Positions 32,055 to 42,020 are shown, counted from the first letter of the stretch. The stretch: 64,000 nucleotides of DNA from an uncultured Flavobacteriaceae bacterium (GCA_947502635.1 CANNAN010000018.1:1-64000); one strand, 5' to 3'. Numbers and translations: made by a program. Notes: generated by a model from the letters alone, not told the origin.

Positions 32055-33002
32055 ATGAAAAGAATATTTTTACTAAGTGTTTTTGTTGTAACATTTTCTT
32101 ACGGACAGGTTACAGATGAAAGTGGAAATAATGCAGCAAATGCAAGTAATATACCTTTGTTAGGTAATATAGGTATTGGTATTACACCGTCTTCAAGCTC
32201 AGCTTATAAAATAGAAGTAAATGGAGCAGGTAGATTCTCAGGTAACTTATTAATTGGAGATCCGTTAGGTGCTAGAACAGAAATTAATACTAGTACAAAT
32301 CATAAAATATATGCCCCAACAAATATAAAAACTATTGATTTAGATGGTAATTATCAAGGAGGAGGTTTTGTTGGTGTATATAGAGCAGATGTTGCTACCA
32401 CTGCAGTGACAATGCAAGCTAGTGTAAATAATAAGAGATATTTTTTAAAGGTAGGTAAGTTTACTGATAGTGGAGTTAATGCTGATGGAGCAAAACTTAT
32501 TAGTATTTTGGATACGGGAGATACAGAAGCTTTAACTGGACTTCAGTTAAATACAACAAATAGCGCAGTAGTTATAGGAAGTACGATTCTTTATGAGAAA
32601 AACAAAGGATATGGATTAATTAATAAGTTTAAAACCAAACTTGAAAACGATGTTTTTGTAGAAACAGGAAATATAGGTATTGGAACAGATTCTTTTCTTG
32701 ATGGTACTGATATTTATAGACTATCTGTGGACGGTAAAGTACGTGCCCATGCAGTTAAGGTATATACTGATTGGGCGGATTTTGTCTTTGAAAAGGAATA
32801 TAAACTACCAACTTTGGATGAAGTTGAGAATTATATTAATGACAATGGACATTTAAAAGGTATACCAAGTGCAGAAGAAGTTGAAAAGAATGGTATTGAA
32901 CTTGGTGAAATGAACAAATTACTTTTACAAAAAATTGAAGAGCTTACATTGTATGTGATTGATTTAAAAAAAGAAGTTGAAATGTTGAAAACTAAAGAAT
33001 AA
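32055..33002 (+). CDS. secreted GIGT-repeat (tail-fibre-like) surface protein
   Basis: A 315-residue protein with a signal peptide (MKRIFLLSVFVVTFSYGQ), glycine-rich repeats around NIGIGI and NIGIGTDSF, and the C-terminal module TDWADFVFEKEYKLPTLDEV followed by GHLKGIPSAEEVEKNGIELG and a coiled coil. It is paralogous to the protein at 4075-4836. The S8 protease gene begins 4 bases after its stop, so the two are co-expressed. Probably a trimeric surface structure; function unknown. Confidence 0.75.
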   Translation: MKRIFLLSVFVVTFSYGQVTDESGNNAANASNIPLLGNIGIGITPSSSSAYKIEVNGAGRFSGNLLIGDPLGARTEINTSTNHKIYAPTNIKTIDLDGNYQGGGFVGVYRADVATTAVTMQASVNNKRYFLKVGKFTDSGVNADGAKLISILDTGDTEALTGLQLNTTNSAVVIGSTILYEKNKGYGLINKFKTKLENDVFVETGNIGIGTDSFLDGTDIYRLSVDGKVRAHAVKVYTDWADFVFEKEYKLPTLDEVENYINDNGHLKGIPSAEEVEKNGIELGEMNKLLLQKIEELTLYVIDLKKEVEMLKTKE

Positions 33003-33006
33003 AATA

Positions 33007-34863
33007 ATGAAAAAATATAATAATATTTTTTGTATGTTATTCTTTTTTATTTTGAATATTACTTTAGCTCAAGATAGTAAGTCTTTTTTTATTGAGATTC
33101 CAGGTGTAAATAATATTCCAATTATAACACATGATAAAAATGGCAATCGGAAAGCGTATTCTAAAACAACAAGTAGTAAATTAGATAAACTATTTAATTC
33201 GTATAAAATATTCAGTTGTAAAAAAGTATTTAAGAGCTCTAAAAGAGAAGCATTGCAAAATATATATTTAATAGAATGTGACGATTTAAAATTGATGAAT
33301 GATTTGATTACTGGGTTCAAAGAAATTTATCCAAAAATAGAACCAGCAGAAGTCGAAATACTAACACTACCTGATGATTTTGGGGTTACAGGAGGTTTTA
33401 TTAGAGAACAAGAAGAGCTAAACTATATAAGAGCCCCAGAAGTTTGGGATAATATTACTACTGGACGCGACAATATTATTATTGGAGTTTCGGATACTAG
33501 TGTTAGGATTTTACATGAAGACTTAGAAACAAAAGTAACTCATGTATTTGGAAATAATTTTCCAGATAATTTAAGCACTTATAATGTTCACGGTAGTGCC
33601 GTTGCGTCGATGGCAGCTGCAAATACAAATAATGGTTTAGGAATGTCAGCAATAGGTTATAATTCTTCAATATACTCAGCTACTAATAATTTTGTTACTG
33701 GAGTGGATACTTTATCGTTGATGGCAAGGGTTAAAGTCATAAATACGGCTTGGGTAAATTCAAGTAATCCCGAAATGTATAATGAAGTGGTTGAGGATAG
33801 AGGAGTTGTTGTTGTTGGTTCTGCAGGTAACAATAATACACAAAACCCAAGTGATTATATATATCCTGCAGCTTTTAAGAATGTCATATCAGTTTCAGCT
33901 ATTGGGCATAATAATGAGACTATTTCGGGGCCAGGTTATTCTTATGAGGTATTCATAGATCACCATGAATATAAAGATAATGGAACTATAAAAAGTTTTC
34001 AACATAATGATTCTGTAGATATTGTTGCTCCAGCTTATGGTGTGGTTCTTGCTCGTCCTAAAACTGGATTTAAAAATAATGGTTATTACTCTAATAAATT
34101 TGGTACTTCGTTTGCTTCTCCAATGGTATCTGGTACCATAGCTTTAATGTTTGATGTAAATTACTGCATAGGCCCTAAAGAAGTAGAAACTATTTTAAAG
34201 TTAACAGCTGTTAAAATTGATACATTACCTCAAAATATACAATATTATGGAAAATTAGGAGCGGGTAAACTAGATGCCTATGAAGCCGTTAAAATGGCAA
34301 AGGATATGGCTGATACTTTTGGAACAGTAGAGGTAAAAAACAGAATTTTATACCGCGCTTGGTTTTATAAATTAGTAACAGCTCCTTATGAAATTAAAAT
34401 GACAAACAATGATGTTACAGGCGGTGCAAAACTAAAATTTAAGGCAAGAAATAATATTGAAATTTTAAGTGGAAATTATTACCCTAGTAATGGAGGTTAT
34501 ATAGATTTAAGTATTGATACAACCTTGGCTTCAGATTGTCCACTGCCACCACCTATTTCCAATAGCTCCTCTAAAAACAAAAAAAATAGGACCGATAATA
34601 TTGAAGATGAGATTTTTGAGAGCATTAATAATGGTTTATTAGTATTTCCTAATCCAACAAAAGGAATCTTGAATATAGCTAATAAAGAAGATTTAAATGA
34701 AATTATTATTTCTGATATTACAGGTGAAAATATTTATTTTATTGAAGATATAAATGCTAAAGAAATATTAGTTAACATATCTAGATTTAATTCAGGAATC
34801 TATTTTATGAAAATCAGAACTAAAACTGGATATATTATTGATAGAAAAATCATAAAAGAATAA
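33007..34863 (+). CDS. T9SS-exported S8 family peptidase
   Basis: A 618-residue subtilisin-like protein. Signal peptide MKKYNNIFCMLFFFILNITL then AQ. The catalytic triad is D163 (IIIGVSDTSVRI), H195 (NVHGSAVASM) and S368 (FGTSFASPMVSG), with oxyanion N275 (GSAGNN). Next to the Asp most family members have DTGV/I; here it is DTSV. A beta-rich region follows, and residues about 540-618 are a type A T9SS sorting domain: LLVFPNPTKGILNI, SDITGENIYF, ISRFNSGIYFMKI and a terminal IIKE. It should cross the outer membrane by the Por/type IX system. Co-transcribed with the preceding surface protein gene. Confidence 0.9.
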   Translation: MKKYNNIFCMLFFFILNITLAQDSKSFFIEIPGVNNIPIITHDKNGNRKAYSKTTSSKLDKLFNSYKIFSCKKVFKSSKREALQNIYLIECDDLKLMNDLITGFKEIYPKIEPAEVEILTLPDDFGVTGGFIREQEELNYIRAPEVWDNITTGRDNIIIGVSDTSVRILHEDLETKVTHVFGNNFPDNLSTYNVHGSAVASMAAANTNNGLGMSAIGYNSSIYSATNNFVTGVDTLSLMARVKVINTAWVNSSNPEMYNEVVEDRGVVVVGSAGNNNTQNPSDYIYPAAFKNVISVSAIGHNNETISGPGYSYEVFIDHHEYKDNGTIKSFQHNDSVDIVAPAYGVVLARPKTGFKNNGYYSNKFGTSFASPMVSGTIALMFDVNYCIGPKEVETILKLTAVKIDTLPQNIQYYGKLGAGKLDAYEAVKMAKDMADTFGTVEVKNRILYRAWFYKLVTAPYEIKMTNNDVTGGAKLKFKARNNIEILSGNYYPSNGGYIDLSIDTTLASDCPLPPPISNSSSKNKKNRTDNIEDEIFESINNGLLVFPNPTKGILNIANKEDLNEIIISDITGENIYFIEDINAKEILVNISRFNSGIYFMKIRTKTGYIIDRKIIKE

Positions 34864-34868
34864 CTTGA

Positions 34869-34896
34869 AAAACTGCCTGAGTAATCAGGCAGTTTT
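34869..34896. terminator. bidirectional terminator between S8 peptidase and ftsE
   Basis: AAAACTGCCTGA (34869-34880) and TCAGGCAGTTTT (34885-34896) form a perfect 12-bp stem with a GTAA loop and A/T tracts on both sides. It serves convergent genes. The hairpin's right end overlaps the ftsE stop codon (34895-34897). Confidence 0.85.
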
Positions 34897-35575
34897 AATT
34901 TTTCCGCTGTACCACTTCATAAACAGCATTATCGTCACACTTAAGTGTCTTACTAGGATATTTAAGCAATAAGGCATAATCATGAGTCGCCATTAAAATG
35001 GTATTTCCATTTTTATTAATGTCTTGCAGCACCTCCATAACTTCCAGACTGGTTTGCGGATCTAAATTCCCAGTAGGCTCATCGGCAAGAATAAGCTCAG
35101 GGTTATTAAGTAATGCTCTAGCTATAGCAACACGTTGCTGTTCACCACCAGATAGCTCATGCGGATATTTGAAACCTTTTGTTTTCATGTCTACTTTTGC
35201 TAAAACTTCTTCAACACGAGTATCTATTTCTGTTTTATCTTTCCAACCTGTAGCTTTTAAAACAAACAATAGGTTATCATTAATCGTTCTATCTGTAAGC
35301 AGTTTAAAGTCTTGAAAAACGACACCAAGCTTTCGCCTTAAAAAAGGAATGTCTTTTTCTTTAAGGTTTTTTAAGTCGTAATCTACTATATTGCCTTCAC
35401 CTTCTGTTAAAGGTAAATCACCATAAAGTGTTTTCATAAAACTACTTTTTCCTGTTCCAGTTTTTCCAATTAAGTAAACAAAGTCCCCTTTGTTAATTTC
35501 AACATTAACATTATTTAATACTAAATTGTCTCCTTGGTAAATTGCAGCGTTCTTAAGCTGTAGTATTTTTTGCAT
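34895..35575 (-). CDS. ftsE: cell division ABC ATPase FtsE
   Basis: A 226-residue ABC ATPase. Walker A GKTGTGKSS, Q-loop FQDFKLLTDRTI, signature HELSGGEQQRVAIARALL, Walker B LILADEPTGNLD and H-loop ATHDY are all intact. FtsE with the membrane partner FtsX activates peptidoglycan hydrolases at the septum. No ftsX is adjacent; it must lie elsewhere, as is common in Flavobacteriaceae. The first 23 bases overlap the end of the GT39-like gene. Confidence 0.93.
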   Translation of the reverse strand: MQKILQLKNAAIYQGDNLVLNNVNVEINKGDFVYLIGKTGTGKSSFMKTLYGDLPLTEGEGNIVDYDLKNLKEKDIPFLRRKLGVVFQDFKLLTDRTINDNLLFVLKATGWKDKTEIDTRVEEVLAKVDMKTKGFKYPHELSGGEQQRVAIARALLNNPELILADEPTGNLDPQTSLEVMEVLQDINKNGNTILMATHDYALLLKYPSKTLKCDDNAVYEVVQRKN

Positions 35576-36926
35576 TCGCTATAGAAATAGTTTTAAGTGA
35601 AAATAAGTTTGTAATTACAAAGTAAACAATTAATGGTAAATAAGGGAAACAGAATCTGGAATTATTACCGTATGCAACTAATGCCTGAGCAACAGACCCT
35701 CCAATTACTATAATTACAATTAGAAGATCAAGGTCAAAGGTTTTGAATTTTGATATTATAAACTTATATGTTTTTTTTATCGAAAAGAGAATAAACAATA
35801 TATTCATCAATATCAAAATGTATCGCTGAATAATTTTCCAAACACCATACACTAAATATTTTGGCACTATATGAGTAAATTGTTCTTTATTTATGACAAA
35901 TGTAGAATTAGCACCCCAAAAATCTTTCAACGAAATAAATACTTGTTTTAAATATAAATGCGGATATTTTTTAAATAAATCTTTTGAGATTTCACCTAAT
36001 TCATTTGATAAATCTGGAGGAGAAAGCTGTGTTTTTTCTATAAGTTCATCATATGCATACCAAACAGTCATTGGGTATTCGCCTTCATGTTTGTTCTCAA
36101 CTACAAATTTTCTATGCTTTACAAAAATATCTCTAATCAATTTTTTATCATCAGGCGCTTTTTCAAAAAATGAAGTAGCAGTTTGAGCAAGGTTGATACC
36201 TAAAAAATAAGTGCTTGAAAAATATCCAATATTTTTTTCGTTTAATGAACACCAACTATAGTAACTTATTAAAGGGAATATAATAATGATTATAGGCTTG
36301 TAAATATTTTTAATAGATCTCGTGTTAAAATTTTTTATTATGACAAAAAGTACAAATACAATAGGAAAGTATATGAAAAACGGCCTTGTTAAATATAGCC
36401 AACTTAAAACTAGTGAGAGTAATACATAGTATTTTGCAGGTGCTTTAGTATCTAAAATGTTATACCTAACAATAATCCAAAAAGAGAGGAGTACTAAGAA
36501 CAAACTTAAAGTTTCAGTTAAGATTGCAATTTCATAGAATATAACATGAAGAAAAGAACTTGTTATTAACGCAATCCAAAAAGAAGTAATTTTACTTTTA
36601 GTTTTTTTATAACTAAAATCATAGATTAAAAAGATATTTAGTAAGCCAATTATTTGTTGTATGATAACTGTGAAAAGTAAATTTCCTCCTGAAATTGCTA
36701 TTAATAGAGGAAAACCAGGCGTGCGTTGTCCATTATAGCCATTAAGATTAAAATTAAAGAGTAATTCTCCAAGCTCAACATAAACTTTGCTATCTGGGTA
36801 AATAGTTGCACCTGAGTAAAATATAATAACTAACGTTCTCAAAGTTATTCCAAATAATAATAATGAAGTAAGAGGCTTTTTTTGAATAATTAAGCTAACT
36901 TTTCTTAACAAAGGTTTTATATGCAT
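35553..36926 (-). CDS. GT39-like membrane glycosyltransferase
   Basis: A 457-residue polytopic protein (about ten helices) of the GT-C fold. The first extracytoplasmic loop has the acidic catalytic site region ATIYPDSKVYVELGELL and the motif NGQRTPGFPLLIA, as in ArnT/PMT-like bacteroidete proteins. It would transfer a polyprenyl-linked sugar on the periplasmic side of the membrane. Its 3' end overlaps ftsE by 23 bases, so expression of the two is linked. Substrate unknown. Confidence 0.8.
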   Translation of the reverse strand: MHIKPLLRKVSLIIQKKPLTSLLLFGITLRTLVIIFYSGATIYPDSKVYVELGELLFNFNLNGYNGQRTPGFPLLIAISGGNLLFTVIIQQIIGLLNIFLIYDFSYKKTKSKITSFWIALITSSFLHVIFYEIAILTETLSLFLVLLSFWIIVRYNILDTKAPAKYYVLLSLVLSWLYLTRPFFIYFPIVFVLFVIIKNFNTRSIKNIYKPIIIIIFPLISYYSWCSLNEKNIGYFSSTYFLGINLAQTATSFFEKAPDDKKLIRDIFVKHRKFVVENKHEGEYPMTVWYAYDELIEKTQLSPPDLSNELGEISKDLFKKYPHLYLKQVFISLKDFWGANSTFVINKEQFTHIVPKYLVYGVWKIIQRYILILMNILFILFSIKKTYKFIISKFKTFDLDLLIVIIVIGGSVAQALVAYGNNSRFCFPYLPLIVYFVITNLFSLKTISIANAKNTTA

Positions 36927-37089
36927 CTTTAATCCTAATTAATATGATCTACTTTGTAAAAGTATTATTAAAAAATTAAAGAGTAAAGGTTTTGAAGGTC
37001 AATTCATAAAACGCGGTTAACAGCTTTTTGTTTTTGAATTTTACTGTTTTTAACATTTAATAACTCAGTTTATAATTATAGCACGATTG

Positions 37090-37122
37090 TTGCGTTATAA
37101 GATTTAGATTGAATTATCTTTG
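37090..37122 (+). promoter_or_regulatory. promoter of the TPR-barrel operon
   Basis: TTG (37090-37092), a 22-base spacer and TATCTTTG (37115-37122) fit the bacteroidete -33/-7 pattern (TTG, TAnnTTTG), 26 bases before the ATG at 37149. Confidence 0.55.
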
Positions 37123-37148
37123 ATTTTAAATTAAAAAACGAATCGTTA

Positions 37149-40100
37149 ATGACTAAAAAAAATATTGTTTTCCTTTTAGTGGCTATTAGTTTTAGTTTGC
37201 AGATTATGGCACAACAATCAGCCACCTATACTAGCAATTTAGTTGATTATCAAAAGGCTTTATCTCTCTACAATAATCAGCAGTACCTTGCCGCTCAGTC
37301 TTTATTTGGTAATGTGAAAAAAACGGCTAAATCTGAAATTTTGCAGTCTGATTGTACATACTATATTGCTAATTGTGCTGTCCGTTTAAATCAACAAAAC
37401 GCCGACCAGTTGGTAGAAGATTTTGTAAAGGATTACCCAACAAGTACAAAGCGAAATACTGCTTTTGTAGATGTAGCAGATTACTACTTTGAGAATTCTA
37501 AATATCCCCATGCAAGAAAGTGGTATGACAAAGTAGATGAGAATGCTTTAGGTAGTAAAGAGAAAGAAAAATACAATTTTAATAATGGTTATTCTGCGTT
37601 TTCTACCAAACAATATAAAGAAGCAAAAAAATATTTAACTAGAGTGGAAAGTTCTCAAGAATATGGCTCGCAAGCTAAGTATTATATAGGTTTTATGGCA
37701 TATGAAGGAGACGATTATAATGAAGCTAACGAATATTTTGATCAGGTAAGTGATCAAGAACGTTACAAAGAAAAGTTGTCATATTATCAAGCAGACTTGA
37801 ATTTTAAATTAGGGAATTTTGAAAAAGCTATTGGACTCGCAAAAGATAGGTTAGATGAGAGTGATGAAGCAGAAGTGTCAGAATTATCAAAAATAATAGG
37901 AGAAAGCTATTTTAATTTAGAAAAGTATGCAGAAGCGATTCCTTATTTAACCGAATATAAAGGAAAAAGGGGGAAGTGGAATAATACAGACTTTTACCAG
38001 TTAGGATATGCATATTATAAGCAGAAAGATTATGAAAAAGCTATTTCAGAATTTAATAAAATAATTGATGGAAATAACTCAATAGCTCAGAATGCTTATT
38101 ATCATTTAGGAGAAAGCTATATTAATCTTGATAAAAAGCAAGAAGCATTAAATGCTTTTAGATACGCATCCCAAATGAATTTTGATTTAAAAATTCAAGA
38201 AGATGCCTGGTTAAATTATGCTAAGATTAGTTACGAGATCGGAAACCCGTATCAATCTGCGCCTCAGGTTTTAGCAGAATATCTAGATAAATACCCAGAA
38301 ACAAGTTATAAGGAAGAAATTGAGACCTTATTAATAGATTCGTATATCACATCAAAAAACTATAAAGAAGCGCTCAGATTATTAGAAGGGAAAAAGAGCT
38401 TTGAAAATAAAGTAGCCTATCAAAAAGTAGCATTTTACAGAGGGTTAGAGCTATATAATGATACTAATTATTTAGAAGCAGAATCACTTTTTGATCAATC
38501 TTTAACAGAGCCTAGAGATCCTAAATATACAGCTCGTGCAACATTTTGGAAAGCTGAAACCGATTATAATTTAACCAACTATGAAGATGCCTTGATTGGC
38601 TTTAAACAATTTCAACAAGAAGCATCTTCCTCATCTACACCAGAAATTGAAAACATAGATTATAATCTGGCTTATACTTATTTTAAGTTGAAAAATTATG
38701 ATCAATCAACCCAGTATTTCAATCAGTTTATTTCGAATAAAAAAGAAGATAAAGTAAGGCTAAACGATGCTTACTTGAGATTAGGAGATGGGCATTTCGT
38801 TTCAAGTCAGTACAAAAGTGCCATTAAAGCATATAAAAGTGCTATTACATTAAATGAAATAGATTCTGATTATCCGTTTTTCCAAAAAGCCATTAGTACT
38901 GGTTATAGTGGGCAAACCTCAAAAAAAATAAAAGAGCTAGAGCAGTTCATTTCAGAATATCCTAAATCGAAATTACGGGATGATGCTATGTATGAGTTAG
39001 GTAATTCGTATGTGAAAGCCAATGAAATAGATCAAGCAATCGCAACATACGATCGTTTAAACTCAGAATATAAAATGAGTTCATTTGTTCCAAAATCATT
39101 ATTGCGCCAAGGATTGGTTTATTACAATGGAAGTGAAAACGAACGCGCATTAACTAAATTTAAAAAGGTAGCTGGAGATTACCCTAGTACGCCAGAAGCG
39201 GTCCAAGCTGTAGCAACAGCCAAGTTAATTTATATAGATTTAGGACGTGTTGATGATTATGCAACTTGGGTTCGAACGTTAGATTATGTTCAGGTGACAG
39301 ATGCCGATTTAGATAATGCCACCTACGAAGCTGCCGAAAAGCAATACTTAGATGGCAATACAGATAAGGCTATTAAACAGTTTAATGGCTACTTAAATGA
39401 ATTTGCTAATGGGTTACATGCCTTACAAGCTCATTTTTATGTAGCACAATTATATTATAAAAAGGGTTTAACAGATAATGCAGCACCTCATTATAAATAT
39501 ATTGTAGAAAATTCGCAGAGTGAATATACAGAAGAAGCCCTATCTCGTTTATCTCAACATTATTTAGAAGCTAAAAGTTGGAATGAAGCCTTGCCTTTAT
39601 TATTAAGACTCGAAGAAGAAGCAAATTTTCCACAAAATGTGACTTTTGCACAATCTAATTTAATGAAGGCTCATTATCAATTAGAAAATTATGACAAAGC
39701 AGTTTCTTATGCCGAAAAAGTATTAGGAAGCTCAAAAATCGACAATAAAATAAAAAGTGATGCGCATATTATTATAGCGCGTTCTGCTATAAAAGTAGGT
39801 GATGAAGAAAAAGCTAAAACAGCTTATACTCAAGTAGAAAAAGTAGCTACAGGAAAAACAGCAGCAGAAGCTTTGTATTATAATGCTTATTTCAAAAATA
39901 AAGAGGGTAAGTATGAAGCTTCTAATAAATCGGTTCAAAAATTAGCTAAAGATTTTTCAGGATACAAATATTATAGTGCTAAAGGTTTGGTACTAATGGC
40001 GAAGAACTTTTATGCTTTAGGCGATGCGTTCCAGGCGACCTATATTTTAGAAAGTGTCATTAAGAATTTTGCAGAGTTTGATGATGTTGTAACAGAAGCA

Positions 40101-40172
40101 AAAGATGAATTAAGAAAAATAAAAATAGAAGAATCTAAGACGAATTCATCTATTCAACCTGAAGAAGATTAG
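37149..40172 (+). CDS. large tetratricopeptide-repeat protein, exported
   Basis: A 1007-residue protein with a signal peptide (MTKKNIVFLLVAISFSLQIM, then AQ) and some twenty TPR-like repeats from about 35 to 985 (for example SYFNLEKYAEAIPYLTEYKG, YAYYKQKDYEKAISEFNKII, AIATYDRLNSEYKMSSFVP). It is probably periplasmic or on the inner face of the outer membrane, acting as a scaffold. A beta-barrel gene follows 72 bases downstream, a pairing widely conserved in Bacteroidota, which suggests a joint envelope function. The molecular role is unknown. Confidence 0.88.
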   Translation: MTKKNIVFLLVAISFSLQIMAQQSATYTSNLVDYQKALSLYNNQQYLAAQSLFGNVKKTAKSEILQSDCTYYIANCAVRLNQQNADQLVEDFVKDYPTSTKRNTAFVDVADYYFENSKYPHARKWYDKVDENALGSKEKEKYNFNNGYSAFSTKQYKEAKKYLTRVESSQEYGSQAKYYIGFMAYEGDDYNEANEYFDQVSDQERYKEKLSYYQADLNFKLGNFEKAIGLAKDRLDESDEAEVSELSKIIGESYFNLEKYAEAIPYLTEYKGKRGKWNNTDFYQLGYAYYKQKDYEKAISEFNKIIDGNNSIAQNAYYHLGESYINLDKKQEALNAFRYASQMNFDLKIQEDAWLNYAKISYEIGNPYQSAPQVLAEYLDKYPETSYKEEIETLLIDSYITSKNYKEALRLLEGKKSFENKVAYQKVAFYRGLELYNDTNYLEAESLFDQSLTEPRDPKYTARATFWKAETDYNLTNYEDALIGFKQFQQEASSSSTPEIENIDYNLAYTYFKLKNYDQSTQYFNQFISNKKEDKVRLNDAYLRLGDGHFVSSQYKSAIKAYKSAITLNEIDSDYPFFQKAISTGYSGQTSKKIKELEQFISEYPKSKLRDDAMYELGNSYVKANEIDQAIATYDRLNSEYKMSSFVPKSLLRQGLVYYNGSENERALTKFKKVAGDYPSTPEAVQAVATAKLIYIDLGRVDDYATWVRTLDYVQVTDADLDNATYEAAEKQYLDGNTDKAIKQFNGYLNEFANGLHALQAHFYVAQLYYKKGLTDNAAPHYKYIVENSQSEYTEEALSRLSQHYLEAKSWNEALPLLLRLEEEANFPQNVTFAQSNLMKAHYQLENYDKAVSYAEKVLGSSKIDNKIKSDAHIIIARSAIKVGDEEKAKTAYTQVEKVATGKTAAEALYYNAYFKNKEGKYEASNKSVQKLAKDFSGYKYYSAKGLVLMAKNFYALGDAFQATYILESVIKNFAEFDDVVTEAKDELRKIKIEESKTNSSIQPEED

Positions 40173-40190
40173 TTCTATTAGAATTAAATG

Positions 40191-40218
40191 TTATGCTGAG
40201 AGCAGTATAAGCATCTCA
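40191..40218. repeat. degenerate dispersed palindrome (TGCTGAG type)
   Basis: TTATGCTGAG followed by AGCAGTATAAGCATCTCA. The outer parts TTATGCT and AGCAT pair imperfectly. It resembles the sequence at 62935-62971 (TTATGCTCAG...TAAGCATCTCA), so it is a copy of a dispersed REP-like family. Confidence 0.45.
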
Positions 40219-40244
40219 TCAATCATAAATCAAAAAAAGTAAAT

Positions 40245-41981
40245 ATGCGAAAGCACATAAAAAATATATTAGTTGTGGCCATCTTATTAAGTGCCACGGT
40301 TTCTTTTTCACAAGATAAAATAAACGATACGATTAATACAGGAGTTATAGATGTTGTGAAACCCTATACACCAACAATATCTGATGCATTTAAAGTGAAA
40401 GAGGTGCCATCCTTAGAAGACGAAACTACCGAAACTAAAAAGGAAATTAAATACAATATTTTTTCATTTCCAGTAGCATCAACATTCACGCCTGCAAAAG
40501 GAAAAGCTGCTGTTGTAGAAAAGAGAAAACCAGCAGTGTTATTTGATAATTATGCTACTTTAGGAGTTGGTACTTATACAACTATTTTAGGCGAAGTGTA
40601 TTTAAATCATGCTATAAGTAGATCAGAAAGTGTTGGCGGGTATATAAGTCATCATTCATCTCAAGGAGGTATTGAAGGTTTAGCTTTTGATGATAATTTT
40701 TCTAACTCTAAGATTAATGTGAATTATTCTAGCCGATTAAGAGATTTAGCATGGAATGTTGAAGGTGGATTTAAGCATCAAACTTATAATTGGTATGGGG
40801 TACCGCAGCCTCAAATTGCAGTAGCAAGCGCTAATGGTATTGATGTAGAACATTCTTTTTTTAGTGCCCATTTTGGGGGAGATATTACTTTTGAAGATAC
40901 CTATATTAATTCTGGGAGTTTCTTTTTTAGACGTTTTGGAGATAATCAAGGTTCTGGAGAAAATAGATTTACAGCAAAAGCAAAGGTGGATGTGCCAATT
41001 AATGATGTAGAGATTTCTACAGATATTAAATTTGACTATTTAGGAGGTACATTTGATAGAAGTTATACAACAAATACAGAGTTTAATTATGGAAACTTTC
41101 AAGTAGGCATTTCACCATCCTATGAAATGAAACAAGATGACTTAACTGTCAATCTTGGTTTTTCTGCATTTTATTTAAATGATAGAGAATCAGGAGAAAA
41201 TAAATTTTATGTTTATCCTAATGTAACTGCTACATATAGATTGGTTAATGATGTATTAATTGCTTATGGAGGTATTGAAGGTGACTTAATTCAAAACTCC
41301 TATTATGATTTTGCTACAGAAAACCCCTTTGTGTCTCCAACCTTATTTATAATGCCTACAGATCAATTATATAATGCCTATATAGGTTTAAAAGGAAAAC
41401 TGTCTAGTAATATGAGTTATAATATTAGCGGACATTATTTAGCAGATAGAAACAAGGCTCTGTACAGAACGAATGTTATAAGAAACCTATCACCACAAAA
41501 TAATTATGATTATGGAAACTCGTTTGGAATTGTATATGATGATATAGATACTTTTGGAGTTTCAGGAGAAATAAACGTGGATGTAAATAGAAATTTTAAA
41601 TTAGGTTTAAAAGCAGAGTATTATACTTATTCGACAGATAATGAGGCTGAAGCTTGGAATTTACCAGATGTTAAAGGGTCTGTGTTTTTAGATTATCAAA
41701 TAAACGAATATTGGTTTGCAGGCGCTAATTTATTTTATATCGGAGAACGTAAAGATCAATTAATATTAGAAAATGCGATACTTCCAGATCCCTTAGCCAC
41801 GACTATTGTTTTAGATAGTTATTTTGATGCCAATGCGCATGTGGGGTATCATGTTAACGAGCAATTATCAATATTTGCAAAAGCTAATAACATTAATAAT
41901 AAAGCTTATCAACGTTGGCAAAGTTTTCCAGTGCAAAGTATTCAGTTTTTAGCAGGAGCTACTTATAAGTTTGATTTCTAA
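40245..41981 (+). CDS. TonB-receptor-like outer-membrane beta-barrel protein
   Basis: A 578-residue protein with a signal peptide (MRKHIKNILVVAILLSATVS, then FSQ), a short linker containing VIDVVKPYTPTISDAF, and about 450 residues of amphipathic strands (GVGTYTTILGEVYLNHAI, AFYLNDRESGENKFYVYPNV) ending in FLAGATYKFDF, a strong outer-membrane C-terminal strand. There is no full plug domain, so annotation as a TonB-dependent receptor is loose. Paired with the upstream TPR protein; an envelope-assembly or transport role is inference. Confidence 0.8.
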   Translation: MRKHIKNILVVAILLSATVSFSQDKINDTINTGVIDVVKPYTPTISDAFKVKEVPSLEDETTETKKEIKYNIFSFPVASTFTPAKGKAAVVEKRKPAVLFDNYATLGVGTYTTILGEVYLNHAISRSESVGGYISHHSSQGGIEGLAFDDNFSNSKINVNYSSRLRDLAWNVEGGFKHQTYNWYGVPQPQIAVASANGIDVEHSFFSAHFGGDITFEDTYINSGSFFFRRFGDNQGSGENRFTAKAKVDVPINDVEISTDIKFDYLGGTFDRSYTTNTEFNYGNFQVGISPSYEMKQDDLTVNLGFSAFYLNDRESGENKFYVYPNVTATYRLVNDVLIAYGGIEGDLIQNSYYDFATENPFVSPTLFIMPTDQLYNAYIGLKGKLSSNMSYNISGHYLADRNKALYRTNVIRNLSPQNNYDYGNSFGIVYDDIDTFGVSGEINVDVNRNFKLGLKAEYYTYSTDNEAEAWNLPDVKGSVFLDYQINEYWFAGANLFYIGERKDQLILENAILPDPLATTIVLDSYFDANAHVGYHVNEQLSIFAKANNINNKAYQRWQSFPVQSIQFLAGATYKFDF

Positions 41982-41992
41982 TAAACCTCGTT

Positions 41993-42020
41993 TTGCCATT
42001 CTCAGGAAGGCAGGAATCTT
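41993..42020. repeat. degenerate dispersed repeat (CATTCxxxxGAAGGCAGGAATC type)
   Basis: TTGCCATTCTCAGGAAGGCAG followed by GAATCTT, an imperfect copy of the widespread intergenic family built on GTCATTCC...GCAGGAATC. A second decayed relative is at 53964-53990. Confidence 0.45.
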
